DNA of 64,000 nucleotides. It comes from an uncultured Coprococcus sp. (GTDB taxonomy: Bacteria; Bacillota; Clostridia; Lachnospirales; Lachnospiraceae). The DNA lies in the NCBI GenBank assembly GCA_947632705.1, contig CANRQE010000005.1:1-64000 (forward strand), written 5' to 3'. The notes beneath the pieces were generated by a model. That model saw only the letters and a list, made by a program, of their open reading frames with translations, was not told where the DNA came from and did not search any database. Of the stretch, positions 53,230 through 62,427 are shown one piece after another. The position numbers and the translations under genes are program-made. How positions within the stretch are numbered: position 1 is the first letter of the stretch; each line of letters opens with the position of its first letter.

Positions 53230-54201
53230 CTATCGCGTAACCGCATGCTTCTGTTTCGGCTCTCTGTCTTTTGTAAGAGCAAAGAACACAAGTGAAATTG
53301 CCAAAGTACACAGGAAGAGGACAACAGATATAGCAGCCGCATATCCATAATCCGGGTTCTGTGAGAATGCAACCTCACGAATCATCATAGTAACTGTATG
53401 ACTTACACGATCCGGCAGTCCGATACCGTTATTGACGTTGAACAATGACGGAATATCATACATCTGCAAACCACCGATTGCTGAAGTAACCAGAGTAAAC
53501 TGGATAATCGGCTTCAACAGTGGCAGTGTTATGCTGAAGAACTGCTGTTTTCCATTTGCGCCATCCACCATAGCTGCTTCATACAGAGACGGATTGATAC
53601 CCAAAATACCTGCAATCAATACGATCATTGTATTACCATACCACATCCAGAACTGCATAAAGCCGATCAAGGAAATCGTCGCAACCTTGCTTTCCAGGAA
53701 GCTGTACGTATCGCCGATAATTCCTATATGCCGCAATGCCAGAGTAATCGGTCCCTGATTACCAAACAGGTTGTAGAACAATACGGCGATGGATGAAGCA
53801 GTAATAATATTCGGAAGGAACATCATTACCTTGAAGGCACCCTGACCTTTTAATTTAACAACAGTATCTGTAAACCATGCTGCAAGAAGTAACGATAAAA
53901 GAATCTGTGGAATAAAGTTAATAATCCAGATAATAATTGTATTCTTAATCGTATTCATTGGGATGGTATTAAACCAGATATCCTTATTCGTTTTGAAATC
54001 TCTGGCTGTCAACACTTTGAGGAAATTATCGAATCCGCAGAAGCTTGGATCCGTCCACGAGCCCTGTGACATTCTGTACTCTACAAAGCTCAGGTAGAAC
54101 GTGTAAATCAATGGATAGAGCTGAAATACTAAAAATACTAAAAAGAATGGAGTCAGAAATATATATCCATACTTTCCATATTCAACTGTCTTTCTTTTCA
54201 T
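53230..54201 (-). CDS. carbohydrate ABC transporter permease (MalF type)
   Basis: A 323-aa permease with six main helices. The coupling loop has EAAMVDGANGKQQFFSITLPLL, given here in part (EAAMVDGANGKQ). The start GYIFLTPFFLVFLVFQLYPL is typical. It partners the MalG-type permease downstream. The two follow the binding protein by about 195 bases that carry strong stem-loops, likely to keep permease levels lower than the binding protein. Confidence 0.95.
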   Translation of the reverse strand: MKRKTVEYGKYGYIFLTPFFLVFLVFQLYPLIYTFYLSFVEYRMSQGSWTDPSFCGFDNFLKVLTARDFKTNKDIWFNTIPMNTIKNTIIIWIINFIPQILLSLLLAAWFTDTVVKLKGQGAFKVMMFLPNIITASSIAVLFYNLFGNQGPITLALRHIGIIGDTYSFLESKVATISLIGFMQFWMWYGNTMIVLIAGILGINPSLYEAAMVDGANGKQQFFSITLPLLKPIIQFTLVTSAIGGLQMYDIPSLFNVNNGIGLPDRVSHTVTMMIREVAFSQNPDYGYAAAISVVLFLCTLAISLVFFALTKDREPKQKHAVTR

Positions 54202-54265
54202 GTTTTCACTTCCCCAACTTTTTATTGTTTGTTATAAAATATACATTCACGTATCCTCTGTTAGA

Positions 54266-54307
54266 CATTTTATAAGTTGCATAAAACATCATGCAACTTA
54301 TAAAATG
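54266..54307 (-). repeat. 17-bp perfect stem-loop between binding-protein and permease genes
   Basis: CATTTTATAAGTTGCAT (54266-54282) and ATGCAACTTATAAAATG (54291-54307) form a perfect stem with an 8-base loop, in the intercistronic gap of the ABC operon. Confidence 0.85.
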
Positions 54308-54335
54308 CCCAACAGTGATCTTGTAATTTTTTAAA

Positions 54336-54363
54336 TTATGCACCGGACGAATCCGGTGCATAA
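54336..54363 (-). terminator. 12-bp stem-loop after the binding-protein gene, leaky terminator
   Basis: TTATGCACCGGA (54336-54347) and TCCGGTGCATAA (54352-54363) with a 4-base loop, 33 bases after the binding-protein stop. The downstream T-run is weak (TTTAAAAAATT), suggesting attenuation rather than full stop. Confidence 0.7.
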
Positions 54364-54396
54364 CCATTTTAGCTATACGCTATTTTTAAGTAAAAA

Positions 54397-55791
54397 CTAT
54401 TCTACTACAATATCTGTAATAGTAGCAGCTACCTGTCCCTTCAAATCAGCAATTGCATCATCAATTGTAGCATCAACACCAGTGTTGTATGAAGTTGATA
54501 CTGTTGACAGACAGTTGTTGATCTGGCTATCGTATGATGTAGAATTCTTAAGGTCGATCATCTGAGCACCCTCATGGAATGCTTCAACTGGGTTCTGGCC
54601 ATCAAGCTTATCAAGAGCACCAGCGCCCTCAGCGATAGCCTTCTCAGCAGCGATCATGTTGTTAGGATAATCTCCGTCATCTACCCACATATCATACATA
54701 GCATCTTCATCACATGTCAGAGTATACATAACGAGTGCAGCCAGTTCTGGGTTTGGACAATCCTTACCATATAAGAAGTAAGAACCACCCCAGTAGTATC
54801 CCATAGGACCTGCACATGCCTGATACTTAACATCCTCAGTTACAAATACAGTATCGCTCATGAACCATGTGGTACCAAAGAAGCAGAATACTGTTCCGTT
54901 AGACATGTTAGCTGTCCACTCTGAAGACCACTGAGCTGAGTTTGTGCTGTAGCCCTCATCGTAAATCTTCTTAGATGTCTCTAACATATCTGTAACGAAC
55001 TGACCAATTGTCAGCTTGCCATCAACTACCCAAGGCTGCTCCTTGTTAGCAAGGAACGGATACTTAACTTCATCCGGACCTGAAACCATAGCATAGCCTG
55101 CTTCCTTCATCTTAGCAGCTACTTCAAAGAAGCCATCCCAGTCAGAAACCATATCCTGAACTTCTTTAGGATCTGATGTTCCGAGAACTTCCTCAGCAAT
55201 TGCCTTGTTGTAAAGGAAGATACCAGGTGTTGCCTGCCATGTAACAGCCATAAGGTCGCCATCAGCATTTGTACCGTAATCAATTGTGTAAGGATATGCA
55301 GACTCCTCATACATCTCAAGTGTAAGACCTGAATCTGTAACAGGAGCTGTATAGCTCTGCTGCATAAAGCTGAGTGCTAATGACTCATCTGATGCAAAAA
55401 TTGATGGGTACTTGTCACCACTTTCAGCTGCAGCTGAAATCTTAGCAGGATATTCATCTGTTGTACCTGATACGTTCAGGTTCTCATAATGAACCTTGCT
55501 CTCGAGTTCAGGATACTTGGTTCTGAAGTGAGCGTCAATTCTGTTTCCTAACTCATCATTCCAAGAATATACGTAGATATCCTCGCCATCTGCTGAAGGC
55601 ATAGGAATTGGAAGATCTGACTCCTCTCCTCCCTGAGCATCCTCGCTGCTTGGTGTTTCGCTGTCCTCTGAAGACGGTGTCTCAGATGTTGGAGCAGCTG
55701 TGGTGTCTTCGTCCTTACCACCGCAGGCTGCAAGAGATAATCCCATTGCAAGTGCTAATGATAAAGCCATTACTTTTTTGAATTTTTTCAC
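54397..55791 (-). CDS. extracellular sugar-binding lipoprotein of ABC transporter
   Basis: A 464-aa solute-binding lipoprotein. The signal peptide ends in the lipobox LSLAAC (about 18-23), then a Thr/Ser/Glu-rich linker with SETPSSED repeats. The binding domain is of the family 1 (MalE-like) fold: IYVYSWNDELG, TPGIFLYNKAIAEEV and CFFGTTWFM, with many Trp/Tyr for sugar stacking. The start is a GTG with AAAGGAGGG 7 bases ahead. Codon use is biased towards frequent codons, so expression is probably high. It opens the operon with two permeases. Confidence 0.95.
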   Translation of the reverse strand: MKKFKKVMALSLALAMGLSLAACGGKDEDTTAAPTSETPSSEDSETPSSEDAQGGEESDLPIPMPSADGEDIYVYSWNDELGNRIDAHFRTKYPELESKVHYENLNVSGTTDEYPAKISAAAESGDKYPSIFASDESLALSFMQQSYTAPVTDSGLTLEMYEESAYPYTIDYGTNADGDLMAVTWQATPGIFLYNKAIAEEVLGTSDPKEVQDMVSDWDGFFEVAAKMKEAGYAMVSGPDEVKYPFLANKEQPWVVDGKLTIGQFVTDMLETSKKIYDEGYSTNSAQWSSEWTANMSNGTVFCFFGTTWFMSDTVFVTEDVKYQACAGPMGYYWGGSYFLYGKDCPNPELAALVMYTLTCDEDAMYDMWVDDGDYPNNMIAAEKAIAEGAGALDKLDGQNPVEAFHEGAQMIDLKNSTSYDSQINNCLSTVSTSYNTGVDATIDDAIADLKGQVAATITDIVVE

Positions 55792-55945
55792 AAAAAAACC
55801 CTCCTTTTAAATATGTGTGCTATTCCTTTTCAAAACAATCAGAAACCACATAAGCAGTTTCCTGTCCGTTTGGGAACGCCAAGAGCCCCTGCTCTGCAGG
55901 TACCGGCCGTTGGAATGCTGCCATTCCTCCCGCCGTAGCTCAACT
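55792..55945 (-). promoter_or_regulatory. structured 5' leader of the sugar ABC operon
   Basis: The leader of about 140 bases is GC-richer than its surroundings and folds readily. On the minus strand GGAATG/CATTCC and CCTGC/GCAGG hairpins sit inside a GGGA/TCCC pair, followed by CAGGAAACTG, a GNRA-type tetraloop hairpin. I recognise no riboswitch class. It could be a regulatory RNA or an mRNA-stabilising leader. Confidence 0.45.
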
Positions 55946-56012
55946 ATAATATTATTGACAATTTTTCTTGCCAACACATGCTAATTATAGGACATATTAT
56001 ATAATTTGGCAA
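55946..56012 (-). promoter_or_regulatory. tandem promoters of the sugar ABC operon
   Basis: Distal: TTGCCA (56007-56012), 17 bases, TATAAT (55984-55989). Proximal: TTGGCA (55969-55974), 17 bases, TATTAT (55946-55951). Both are near consensus. The rest of the gap up to 56160 is AT-rich without a gene. Confidence 0.82.
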
Positions 56013-56160
56013 GTCTTTTTTTATTATTTATTATCTTTTTTGTACATTTTTCAACTCGGTGCAAAAAAAATTAAACAATAAAAGGAAACATTTTGTTGTA
56101 CTATTTTATACATTATTTTGAATTTACATACAATTCTGTCCATGTATATTTATTGTCTCA

Positions 56161-57219
56161 TTACTCCAGATTGTTTTCAATATAATTACGCATCAGATCT
56201 GCCTGTTCTTCCGGATTGTACAAATATAATCTGGCAGGACCGTCCACTTCTTCTGTGGTTACATTTTTGTACTGTTTTACATATTCCAGCATTTCAGCAT
56301 TATAAGCCTCTACATAATTAAAATCCGGATGCTCCTCCTTAGCCTCTTCATACTGCTCCTGCAGAGACGGATTCAGGCTCAGATAAGGCTCCATCAGGGG
56401 ATTACTGTAGATCAGATACATCTTCGTTTCCTCCGGCCACCCCAGGGCTGCAACCTTTTGTGCATTTTCAATTGTCCGCTCCCGCTCATTGAAAATATCC
56501 ATGGTATACCCTCTCTGTGCAATCAGGGCATTTCTGATATTCATCTCCATTTCCGTGTAAAGCTCATAGTCATTTGACGGAAAAATATTCTTTACCAGGC
56601 GCAAACCCCCGATACCACAGAATTTCACCATCAGATAATCAAAAAATCCGGCATACTCTTCTGTTGTAATGGATGCATACTGTGCAGGATAATTCATGCC
56701 GATTCCGATGATGGCTTCTACCTCCTCCGGATATTTGTCCGCCCAGTAAATCGCCTCTATTCCGGATGCGCCGTTCGGGACCAGGATATAAGGGCCCTCT
56801 GCACCCACACCTTCTAGCGCCTTTCTGGTTTCATCAAGTATGGTATCAATATCCCGGTCTGCGCCGCTGTTCTCGCTGAACCCGCTTCCGCTCCGTTCTA
56901 CCAGAATCAGTCTGTACTCCGCCAGTTCATCATACAGAGGACGCAGAGCGATGGAATCATCAACAATAGAAGTATTGTGCATAAACACCAACGTATGTGT
57001 CCCGTCCGGATCCCCGCCTTCTAAAACATGCAGGAAATGTCCGTTTACCTCTACCATCTCTCCCGGCGGTATCATATAGACATCTTCCTTTTTCTTTTTG
57101 CTGACATGGCTTCCATAGATAATGGCAAGCAGCAATAAATTGATCGCCAGTGTCCCGATCATCAAAATGATAAATATCTTAAAAAATTTATGAAAAACAC
57201 GTTTTATTTTTACGCCCAT
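56161..57219 (-). CDS. membrane-anchored alpha/beta-hydrolase, catalytic residues apparently lost
   Basis: A 352-aa protein. One N-terminal helix (about 14-36) is followed by an alpha/beta-hydrolase domain: NGHFLHVLEGGD strand, oxyanion region VFMHNTS and LILVERSGSGFSEN. At the nucleophile elbow, where relatives have G-H-S-x-G, this protein reads LVPNGASGIEA (146-156), which puts Gly150 at the Ser position. No clear catalytic His is seen near the end. It may be a binding protein or use the shifted Ser152. The domain would lie outside the membrane. No operon partner. Confidence 0.75.
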   Translation of the reverse strand: MGVKIKRVFHKFFKIFIILMIGTLAINLLLLAIIYGSHVSKKKKEDVYMIPPGEMVEVNGHFLHVLEGGDPDGTHTLVFMHNTSIVDDSIALRPLYDELAEYRLILVERSGSGFSENSGADRDIDTILDETRKALEGVGAEGPYILVPNGASGIEAIYWADKYPEEVEAIIGIGMNYPAQYASITTEEYAGFFDYLMVKFCGIGGLRLVKNIFPSNDYELYTEMEMNIRNALIAQRGYTMDIFNERERTIENAQKVAALGWPEETKMYLIYSNPLMEPYLSLNPSLQEQYEEAKEEHPDFNYVEAYNAEMLEYVKQYKNVTTEEVDGPARLYLYNPEEQADLMRNYIENNLE

Positions 57220-57413
57220 ATGTCCTCCTGTTTTTTTTATTTCTTATTTTTTACACGAAATATATCATATCGGAAATTTTAAAAAATGTAAATAGCCTCT
57301 GAGATTTCACTGTTTTTTTATAAATCCTCTCTTTTTATCTTGGAAACCTTATGATAGAATAAGCGCAGACAAAAAAAGAACCGGATAACATCCGGCAGAA
57401 TAAGGAGTAAACA

Positions 57414-58286
57414 ATGGAGAACAACATTTCCAAAGAACAGACCGGTATGCCTGCCACGGAAACAAAAAATGACAAACAGGAAAAGGACGGACAGGTTTAC
57501 AAAGATCCCAGAAAAGCGGCGCCGAAAAAGGACCTGAGGATTGAAGACAATCTGGAAATTCACAATCTGAAGGGAAAAGAAAAGCGGAAAGCCAGACGTG
57601 AAAGATTAAAAGAATACACGGCTGACATGACAAAAAAAGAAAAAGCAGAATATTATATTTATTATTATAAATGGAAAGCGCTGATTGCGGTCATCGCCAT
57701 CATAGCCATCGTTTCACTTTCTGTTACAATCTACAGACAGAATAAACCGGTTGCAATCTCTTACGCCCTTGTCAACTGTGACACTTATACCACCGATACC
57801 TCCGTATTTGAAAATGATTATATGAAATACTACGGATTCGGCCGCAAATATCAGATCCGCAGCACCTATCCGATCCGATACAATCTGGATACCTTTGAAG
57901 AGGATTATGCGAAAAATCCGAATGATGCGGGATTTACGTCTTTTCCGATCTTATGCAATAACAATTACTATGACGTAATCATCACCGACCTGACCGGACT
58001 CCGGTACTGCGGGCAGACCTCCCTGGTTCATCCGCTGACTGCCTGTCTGACTCCGGATCTTGACAAAAGCTTCCGGGAAAAATATCCGGACAGAATCATC
58101 CAGGTTGAAAATTACAACGGGGATCTGACTGAATACGCCATTGACATCAGCGGTACTGCATTTGCCGAAAAATTAAATCCCGGATATGAGGACGTCTATC
58201 TCTGTTTTCCGGGCACTGCGCCTGAAAACATTACCAATATCAGACGGCTGCTGAATTATATCTTTCAGTTGGGACTTGACGTTTAG
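57414..58286 (+). CDS. single-pass membrane protein of unknown function
   Basis: A 290-aa protein. The N-terminal 80 residues are highly charged (many Lys/Glu; KEKRKARRERLKEY) and cytoplasmic. One helix follows (WKALIAVIAIIAIVSLSVTIY, about 87-107), then an outer domain of 180 residues with Tyr-rich, beta-like segments and Cys at 120, 187, 203, 214 and near 264. No known domain is recognised; the outer part has some look of a periplasmic-binding fold (YYDVIITDLTG). The ATG follows AAGGAG. Its last 47 bases overlap the end of the convergent CPBP gene. Confidence 0.6.
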   Translation: MENNISKEQTGMPATETKNDKQEKDGQVYKDPRKAAPKKDLRIEDNLEIHNLKGKEKRKARRERLKEYTADMTKKEKAEYYIYYYKWKALIAVIAIIAIVSLSVTIYRQNKPVAISYALVNCDTYTTDTSVFENDYMKYYGFGRKYQIRSTYPIRYNLDTFEEDYAKNPNDAGFTSFPILCNNNYYDVIITDLTGLRYCGQTSLVHPLTACLTPDLDKSFREKYPDRIIQVENYNGDLTEYAIDISGTAFAEKLNPGYEDVYLCFPGTAPENITNIRRLLNYIFQLGLDV

Positions 58287-59253
58287 CCGCCTGTTTCCGA
58301 TTCCAGAGTATCATCAGACATAAACATACGGAAATTACGATTGTCGTAAAAATACTGCCTTCCATTCCGAATCTCCCGCCGCTTAAAATTCCGGAGCCGG
58401 ATATGGTCTCGGTCTGAAGGATGGCATTTCCAACCTCCGTTCCGCTGACAGAAATTCCATATAATACTCCCTGGGCAAAATTCCACATGCTGTGGTATGC
58501 GGCTGCACCCCAGATATCATTTGTTTCGATCACATAAACCGACAGAAAAATTCCAATCAGGGTCAGATTCACAAAAGCAAGAATCGTCAGTCCCGGATTC
58601 AGCATATGGCAGACAGCAAATGCGAGAGAATTGATCCAGACTGCCTTTGCTACAGAATTTTTCTTCATCAGGCTCACCATAAAATAGCCGCGGAACGTAA
58701 TCTCCTCACTAAAGCCCTGAATCAGAAAGCCAGCAAAGTAAAGAACCACCATTCCTGGATTCTGTTGTTCATACAGTCCTTTTATGGAAATTGTATGTGT
58801 GAGAACGCCAAGCAGCACACACGCGGAAAATAAAACCAGTCCGATCAACAACCCTGTCAGATAATGCTTTCCTGCGTTCTTTTTTCCCATCCCCATAGAA
58901 TACAGATTTCTTCCTTCGATCCTGACACAATAAAAAATGGCAGTCAGAATAACGATAAATGTACAAAACAGCGTAATAATATACATGGTATCCGACATAT
59001 TCATGACAAAATCCATCATGGCAGACATCATATTGTCATCAGATGTGGACAAAAGGATGGACTCCAGCTGTTCCATCAGCTCCATATCCGTAAAGATCTT
59101 AAACAGATCATAAACGGACGGGATGATACCGGCAATCAGGCTGCCGATAAAAAATACCAGAATAAAAATACCGATTTCCGCACCAAGGGTTCTCTTTTTT
59201 CCAAGCTTTTCCGCTTCTACTGCGATATCCGGTCTCCTAAATCTTAGCTTCAT
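58240..59253 (-). CDS. CPBP-family intramembrane metalloprotease
   Basis: A 337-aa membrane protein with eight or so helices, of the CAAX/Abi group. Motif 1 EEITFRGYFM (about 179-188) holds the catalytic Glu pair and Arg, motif 2 is FAVCHMLNP with the His, and motif 3 is WGAAAYHSMWNF with the second His. It may cleave membrane peptides or act in bacteriocin self-immunity. It begins 10 bases after the trpS stop and so is co-transcribed with trpS and the ABC-F gene. Confidence 0.9.
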   Translation of the reverse strand: MKLRFRRPDIAVEAEKLGKKRTLGAEIGIFILVFFIGSLIAGIIPSVYDLFKIFTDMELMEQLESILLSTSDDNMMSAMMDFVMNMSDTMYIITLFCTFIVILTAIFYCVRIEGRNLYSMGMGKKNAGKHYLTGLLIGLVLFSACVLLGVLTHTISIKGLYEQQNPGMVVLYFAGFLIQGFSEEITFRGYFMVSLMKKNSVAKAVWINSLAFAVCHMLNPGLTILAFVNLTLIGIFLSVYVIETNDIWGAAAYHSMWNFAQGVLYGISVSGTEVGNAILQTETISGSGILSGGRFGMEGSIFTTIVISVCLCLMILWNRKQAAKRQVPTERYNSAAV

Positions 59254-59262
59254 ATCATTCTC

Positions 59263-60273
59263 CTATCTCGGAAGTTCTATAAAACCGACCTTTTTCATTA
59301 CTTTTCTCAGTGTTTTGTTTGCATAATAGGATGCCTTTTCCGCATTTTCCTTCATCAGGCTGTCCACATATGCTTTATCCTCAATCAACGCATGATACTT
59401 GTCCTGCACCGGTTTCAAAACCGCTGCAACGGATTCTCCGACTGCCTCTTTAAAGGTTCCATAACCGCAGCCGTCAAATTCCTTTACTGTCTCATCCGGC
59501 GTTTTTCCCGTAGAGGCACAATATATATCGATCAGATTTTTGATCCCCGGTTTATCATCCGTATAAGCAATAAAACCGTCTGAATCCGTGACTGCCTTTT
59601 TGAATTTCCGCATAATCGTATCCATATCATCCAACAGCAGAATACTTCCGTTCGGATTTTCATCTGATTTGGACATTTTCTTTGACGGATCCTGCAGGCT
59701 CATAATCTTCGCTCCGTTTTTTCCGATATAGGCTTCCGGAATCGTGAATACATCACCATAAATCCCGTTAAACCGCCCTGCTATATCCCTTGCAATTTCC
59801 AGATGCTGCATCTGGTCCTTGCCTACCGGCACCATATCCGCCTGATACAGCAGAATGTCAGCAGCCATCAGCACCGGGTAAGTAAACAATCCTGTGTTGA
59901 TATTATCAGCATGCTTTGCCGCCTTATCCTTGAACTGGGTCATACGGTTCATCTCACCCATATAAGTATAGCAATTTAAGATCCACGCAAGCTGCGCATG
60001 GGCAGGTACATGAGACTGGAAAAACAGGCAGTTTTTTTCCGGATCAAGACCTGCTGCAATATACAACGCATACAGAATTCTTCCGTTTTTTCTTAAAGCT
60101 GCCGGTTCCTGCCGGACCGTTATGGAATGCAGATCCATAACCGCATAAAAACACTGTATGCTTTCATCATCATTCAGATCCACCCAGTTCTTTAATGCTC
60201 CCAGATAATTTCCAAGCGTAATGATTCCCGTTGACTGCATGCCTGAAAGCAATACTTTTTTACCGTCTATCAT
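59263..60273 (-). CDS. trpS: tryptophanyl-tRNA synthetase
   Basis: A 336-aa class I synthetase. GMQSTGIITLGNYLGA is the HIGH-like motif (TLGN replacing HLGN), VPVGKDQMQHLEIARDIA the substrate pocket and KMSKSDEN the KMSKS loop. Length is normal. No T-box is seen upstream; it lies 23 bases after the ABC-F gene, so expression follows that operon. Confidence 0.97.
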   Translation of the reverse strand: MIDGKKVLLSGMQSTGIITLGNYLGALKNWVDLNDDESIQCFYAVMDLHSITVRQEPAALRKNGRILYALYIAAGLDPEKNCLFFQSHVPAHAQLAWILNCYTYMGEMNRMTQFKDKAAKHADNINTGLFTYPVLMAADILLYQADMVPVGKDQMQHLEIARDIAGRFNGIYGDVFTIPEAYIGKNGAKIMSLQDPSKKMSKSDENPNGSILLLDDMDTIMRKFKKAVTDSDGFIAYTDDKPGIKNLIDIYCASTGKTPDETVKEFDGCGYGTFKEAVGESVAAVLKPVQDKYHALIEDKAYVDSLMKENAEKASYYANKTLRKVMKKVGFIELPR

Positions 60274-60296
60274 GCCGATATCCTCCTGTCATTTCA

Positions 60297-61925
60297 TCAA
60301 TCGTCATTATTTTCCATATTCATAATCTGACGTTTTCTTGCAAATTCATCATTTGCAAGGTACTCGTCATAGGTTGTCTGTTTGTCAATCAGGCCTGTCG
60401 CCGTCAGCTCCATAATTCTGTTTGCGGTTGTCTGCACAAACTGGTGATCCTGAGAGGAAAACAAAATAACTCCCGGGAATTTGATCAATCCATTGTTCAA
60501 TGCGGTTATAGACTCCATATCCAGATGGTTGGTCGGTTCATCTAAAATCAGACAATTGGAACCCATGATCATCAGCTTGGACAACAGACATCTCACTTTT
60601 TCTCCACCGGATAATACCCTTACTTTTTTTACGCCGTCTTCCCCTGCAAACAGCATCCGGCCTAAGAAGCCCCGGACATAAGTAGCATCCTTAATTTCAG
60701 AATACTGGGTCAGCCAGTCCACAATAATCAGATCGTTATCAAACTCTTTCGTGTTGTCCTTTGGAAAATATCCCTGCGACGTGGTAACGCCCCATTTATA
60801 TGATCCTTCATCCGGTTCCTCTTCTCCGGCCAGAATCTTAAACAGCAGTGTTGTTGCTTTGGTATTCGGACCTACAAATGCAATCTTGTCCTCCCGCCCT
60901 ACGGTAAAGGAAATATCATCCAGAATTTTCTCTCCGTCCACGGTCTTTGAAAGATGGGAAACAGTCAGAACTTCATTTCCGATTTCCCGGTTTGGCCGAA
61001 AATCAATATACGGATATTTTCTGCTGGATGGTTTGATATCCTCCAGCTCAATTTTCTCCAGAGCGCGTTTTCTGGAGGTCGCCTGCTTGGATTTGGAAGC
61101 ATTGGCCGAAAACCGCTGAATAAACTCCTGCAGCTCCTTGATTTTTTCTTCCTTCTTTTTATTGGCTTCTTTCATCTGCCTGATCATCAGCTGACTGGAT
61201 TCATACCAGAAATCATAATTTCCGGCATACAGCTGGATCTTGGTATAATCAATATCGGCGATATGCGTACATACCTTATTCAGAAAATATCTGTCATGAG
61301 ATACCACAATGACCGTATTTTCAAAATTAATCAGGAACTCTTCCAGCCATGCGATCGCATCCATATCCAGATGGTTGGTCGGTTCATCCAACAGCAATAC
61401 GTCGGGATTTCCGAACAGCGCCTGCGCAAGCAGAGCTTTTACCTTCAGATTACCATCCAGGTCTTTCATCATAGCATAATGCAGCTCCGGTTCTACACCC
61501 AGCCCGTTTAACAGGGTTTCCGCATCAGCTTCTGCTTCCCAGCCGTTTAAATCTGCGAATTCAGCCTCAAGCTCAGATGCACGGATGCCATCCTCCTCGG
61601 AAAAATCCTCTTTCATATAGATTGCATCTTTTTCCTTCATGATCTCATACAGGCGCTTATTTCCCATAATGACGGTATCTAATACCGTATATTCATCATA
61701 TTTGAAGTGATCCTGCTGTAAAACGGACAGACGTTCTCCCTCGTCCATTGTAACGTCTCCCTTGGAGGGTTCAATCTCTCCGGACAAAATTTTTAAGAAT
61801 GTGGATTTTCCGGCTCCGTTAGCCCCGATCAATCCATAGCAGTTTCCCTCCGTAAATTTAATATTTACATCTTCAAATAACGCTTTTTTTCCAAATCTTA
61901 ATGTTACATTATTTGCACTAATCAT
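60297..61925 (-). CDS. ABC-F family ribosome-associated ATPase
   Basis: A 542-aa protein with two ATP-binding domains and no membrane part. First Walker A GANGAGKSTFLKIL, linker with KKKEEKIKELQEFIQRFSANASKS (P-tE site arm, about 240-285), second P-loop-like FVGPNTKATTLL and LSGGEKVRCLLSKLMI signature, LDEPTNHLDMESI twice. The second Walker A lacks the normal G-K-(S/T), reading NTKATT. This matches the YkpA/YbiT-type group, which helps stalled ribosomes. It starts an operon with trpS and CPBP. Confidence 0.92.
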   Translation of the reverse strand: MISANNVTLRFGKKALFEDVNIKFTEGNCYGLIGANGAGKSTFLKILSGEIEPSKGDVTMDEGERLSVLQQDHFKYDEYTVLDTVIMGNKRLYEIMKEKDAIYMKEDFSEEDGIRASELEAEFADLNGWEAEADAETLLNGLGVEPELHYAMMKDLDGNLKVKALLAQALFGNPDVLLLDEPTNHLDMDAIAWLEEFLINFENTVIVVSHDRYFLNKVCTHIADIDYTKIQLYAGNYDFWYESSQLMIRQMKEANKKKEEKIKELQEFIQRFSANASKSKQATSRKRALEKIELEDIKPSSRKYPYIDFRPNREIGNEVLTVSHLSKTVDGEKILDDISFTVGREDKIAFVGPNTKATTLLFKILAGEEEPDEGSYKWGVTTSQGYFPKDNTKEFDNDLIIVDWLTQYSEIKDATYVRGFLGRMLFAGEDGVKKVRVLSGGEKVRCLLSKLMIMGSNCLILDEPTNHLDMESITALNNGLIKFPGVILFSSQDHQFVQTTANRIMELTATGLIDKQTTYDEYLANDEFARKRQIMNMENNDD

Positions 61926-61993
61926 CCGTTTACATACCTTTCCATTTTTCTAATTAGAGAGTATAACAACATGTTTTATCCATGTCAACTTTG

Positions 61994-62049
61994 AAACAAA
62001 AAAGAGATGGCAAACACCCGAATCAGAAACCGGCTGCTGCACCATCTCT
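61994..62049 (-). terminator. terminator after the 61-aa Cys-rich gene
   Basis: AGAGATGG (62003-62010) pairs with CCATCTCT (62042-62049), followed on the minus strand by TTTTTTGTTT. The gene's stop is 25 bases ahead. Confidence 0.82.
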
Positions 62050-62073
62050 CTTTGTTTTTGTGTTTCGTTATTC

Positions 62074-62259
62074 TTACAGGTTTTTCACAATCGGATCATA
62101 CAAATCCAACTTGCAATACTCTGCATTGGAAAAATGCTTGCAGGTCAGACAGCTCACTGTATCATCGGTAGCGTTTGAAAGACCGTCATCACAACATTTG
62201 TGTTCAAAAGCGCTGCAGCGTTCTGCTACTTCCCTGTAAGTTTCTGTTGAACTTCTCAT
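62074..62259 (-). CDS. 61-aa conserved-looking Cys-rich protein
   Basis: ATG 62259 follows GGAGGG by 7 bases; the frame extends 14 codons further without support. The 61-residue product has Cys at 14, 21, 22, 36, 39 and 48, including CLTCKHF and an earlier CC pair, and ends in YDPIVKNL. The C-x2-C and the spaced Cys suggest a metal site, zinc or an iron-sulfur cluster. No leader, membrane segment or modification gene is near, so a RiPP is unlikely. A strong terminator follows, and the gene is a lone unit. Confidence 0.7.
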   Translation of the reverse strand: MRSSTETYREVAERCSAFEHKCCDDGLSNATDDTVSCLTCKHFSNAEYCKLDLYDPIVKNL

Positions 62260-62427
62260 CACGAATCCCTCCACACAGTTTTTTGGTTCATACGGCAGCA
62301 ATGCCGTACATCTGTAGTATTTCTGTTTTTTAACTTCTTATGCTGTATCCTCTTTGTTATTTTCTTGACAATATGTAAGCGGTTTTGTACAATCAATAAC
62401 AAATATTTATGATATGGAGATGATTTT

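Noticed and set aside
62074..62301. Six-Cys protein as a SCIFF-type RiPP precursor
   Set aside because: The Cys spacing does not fit SCIFF, the protein lacks a leader-like front, and no radical SAM maturase is adjacent.
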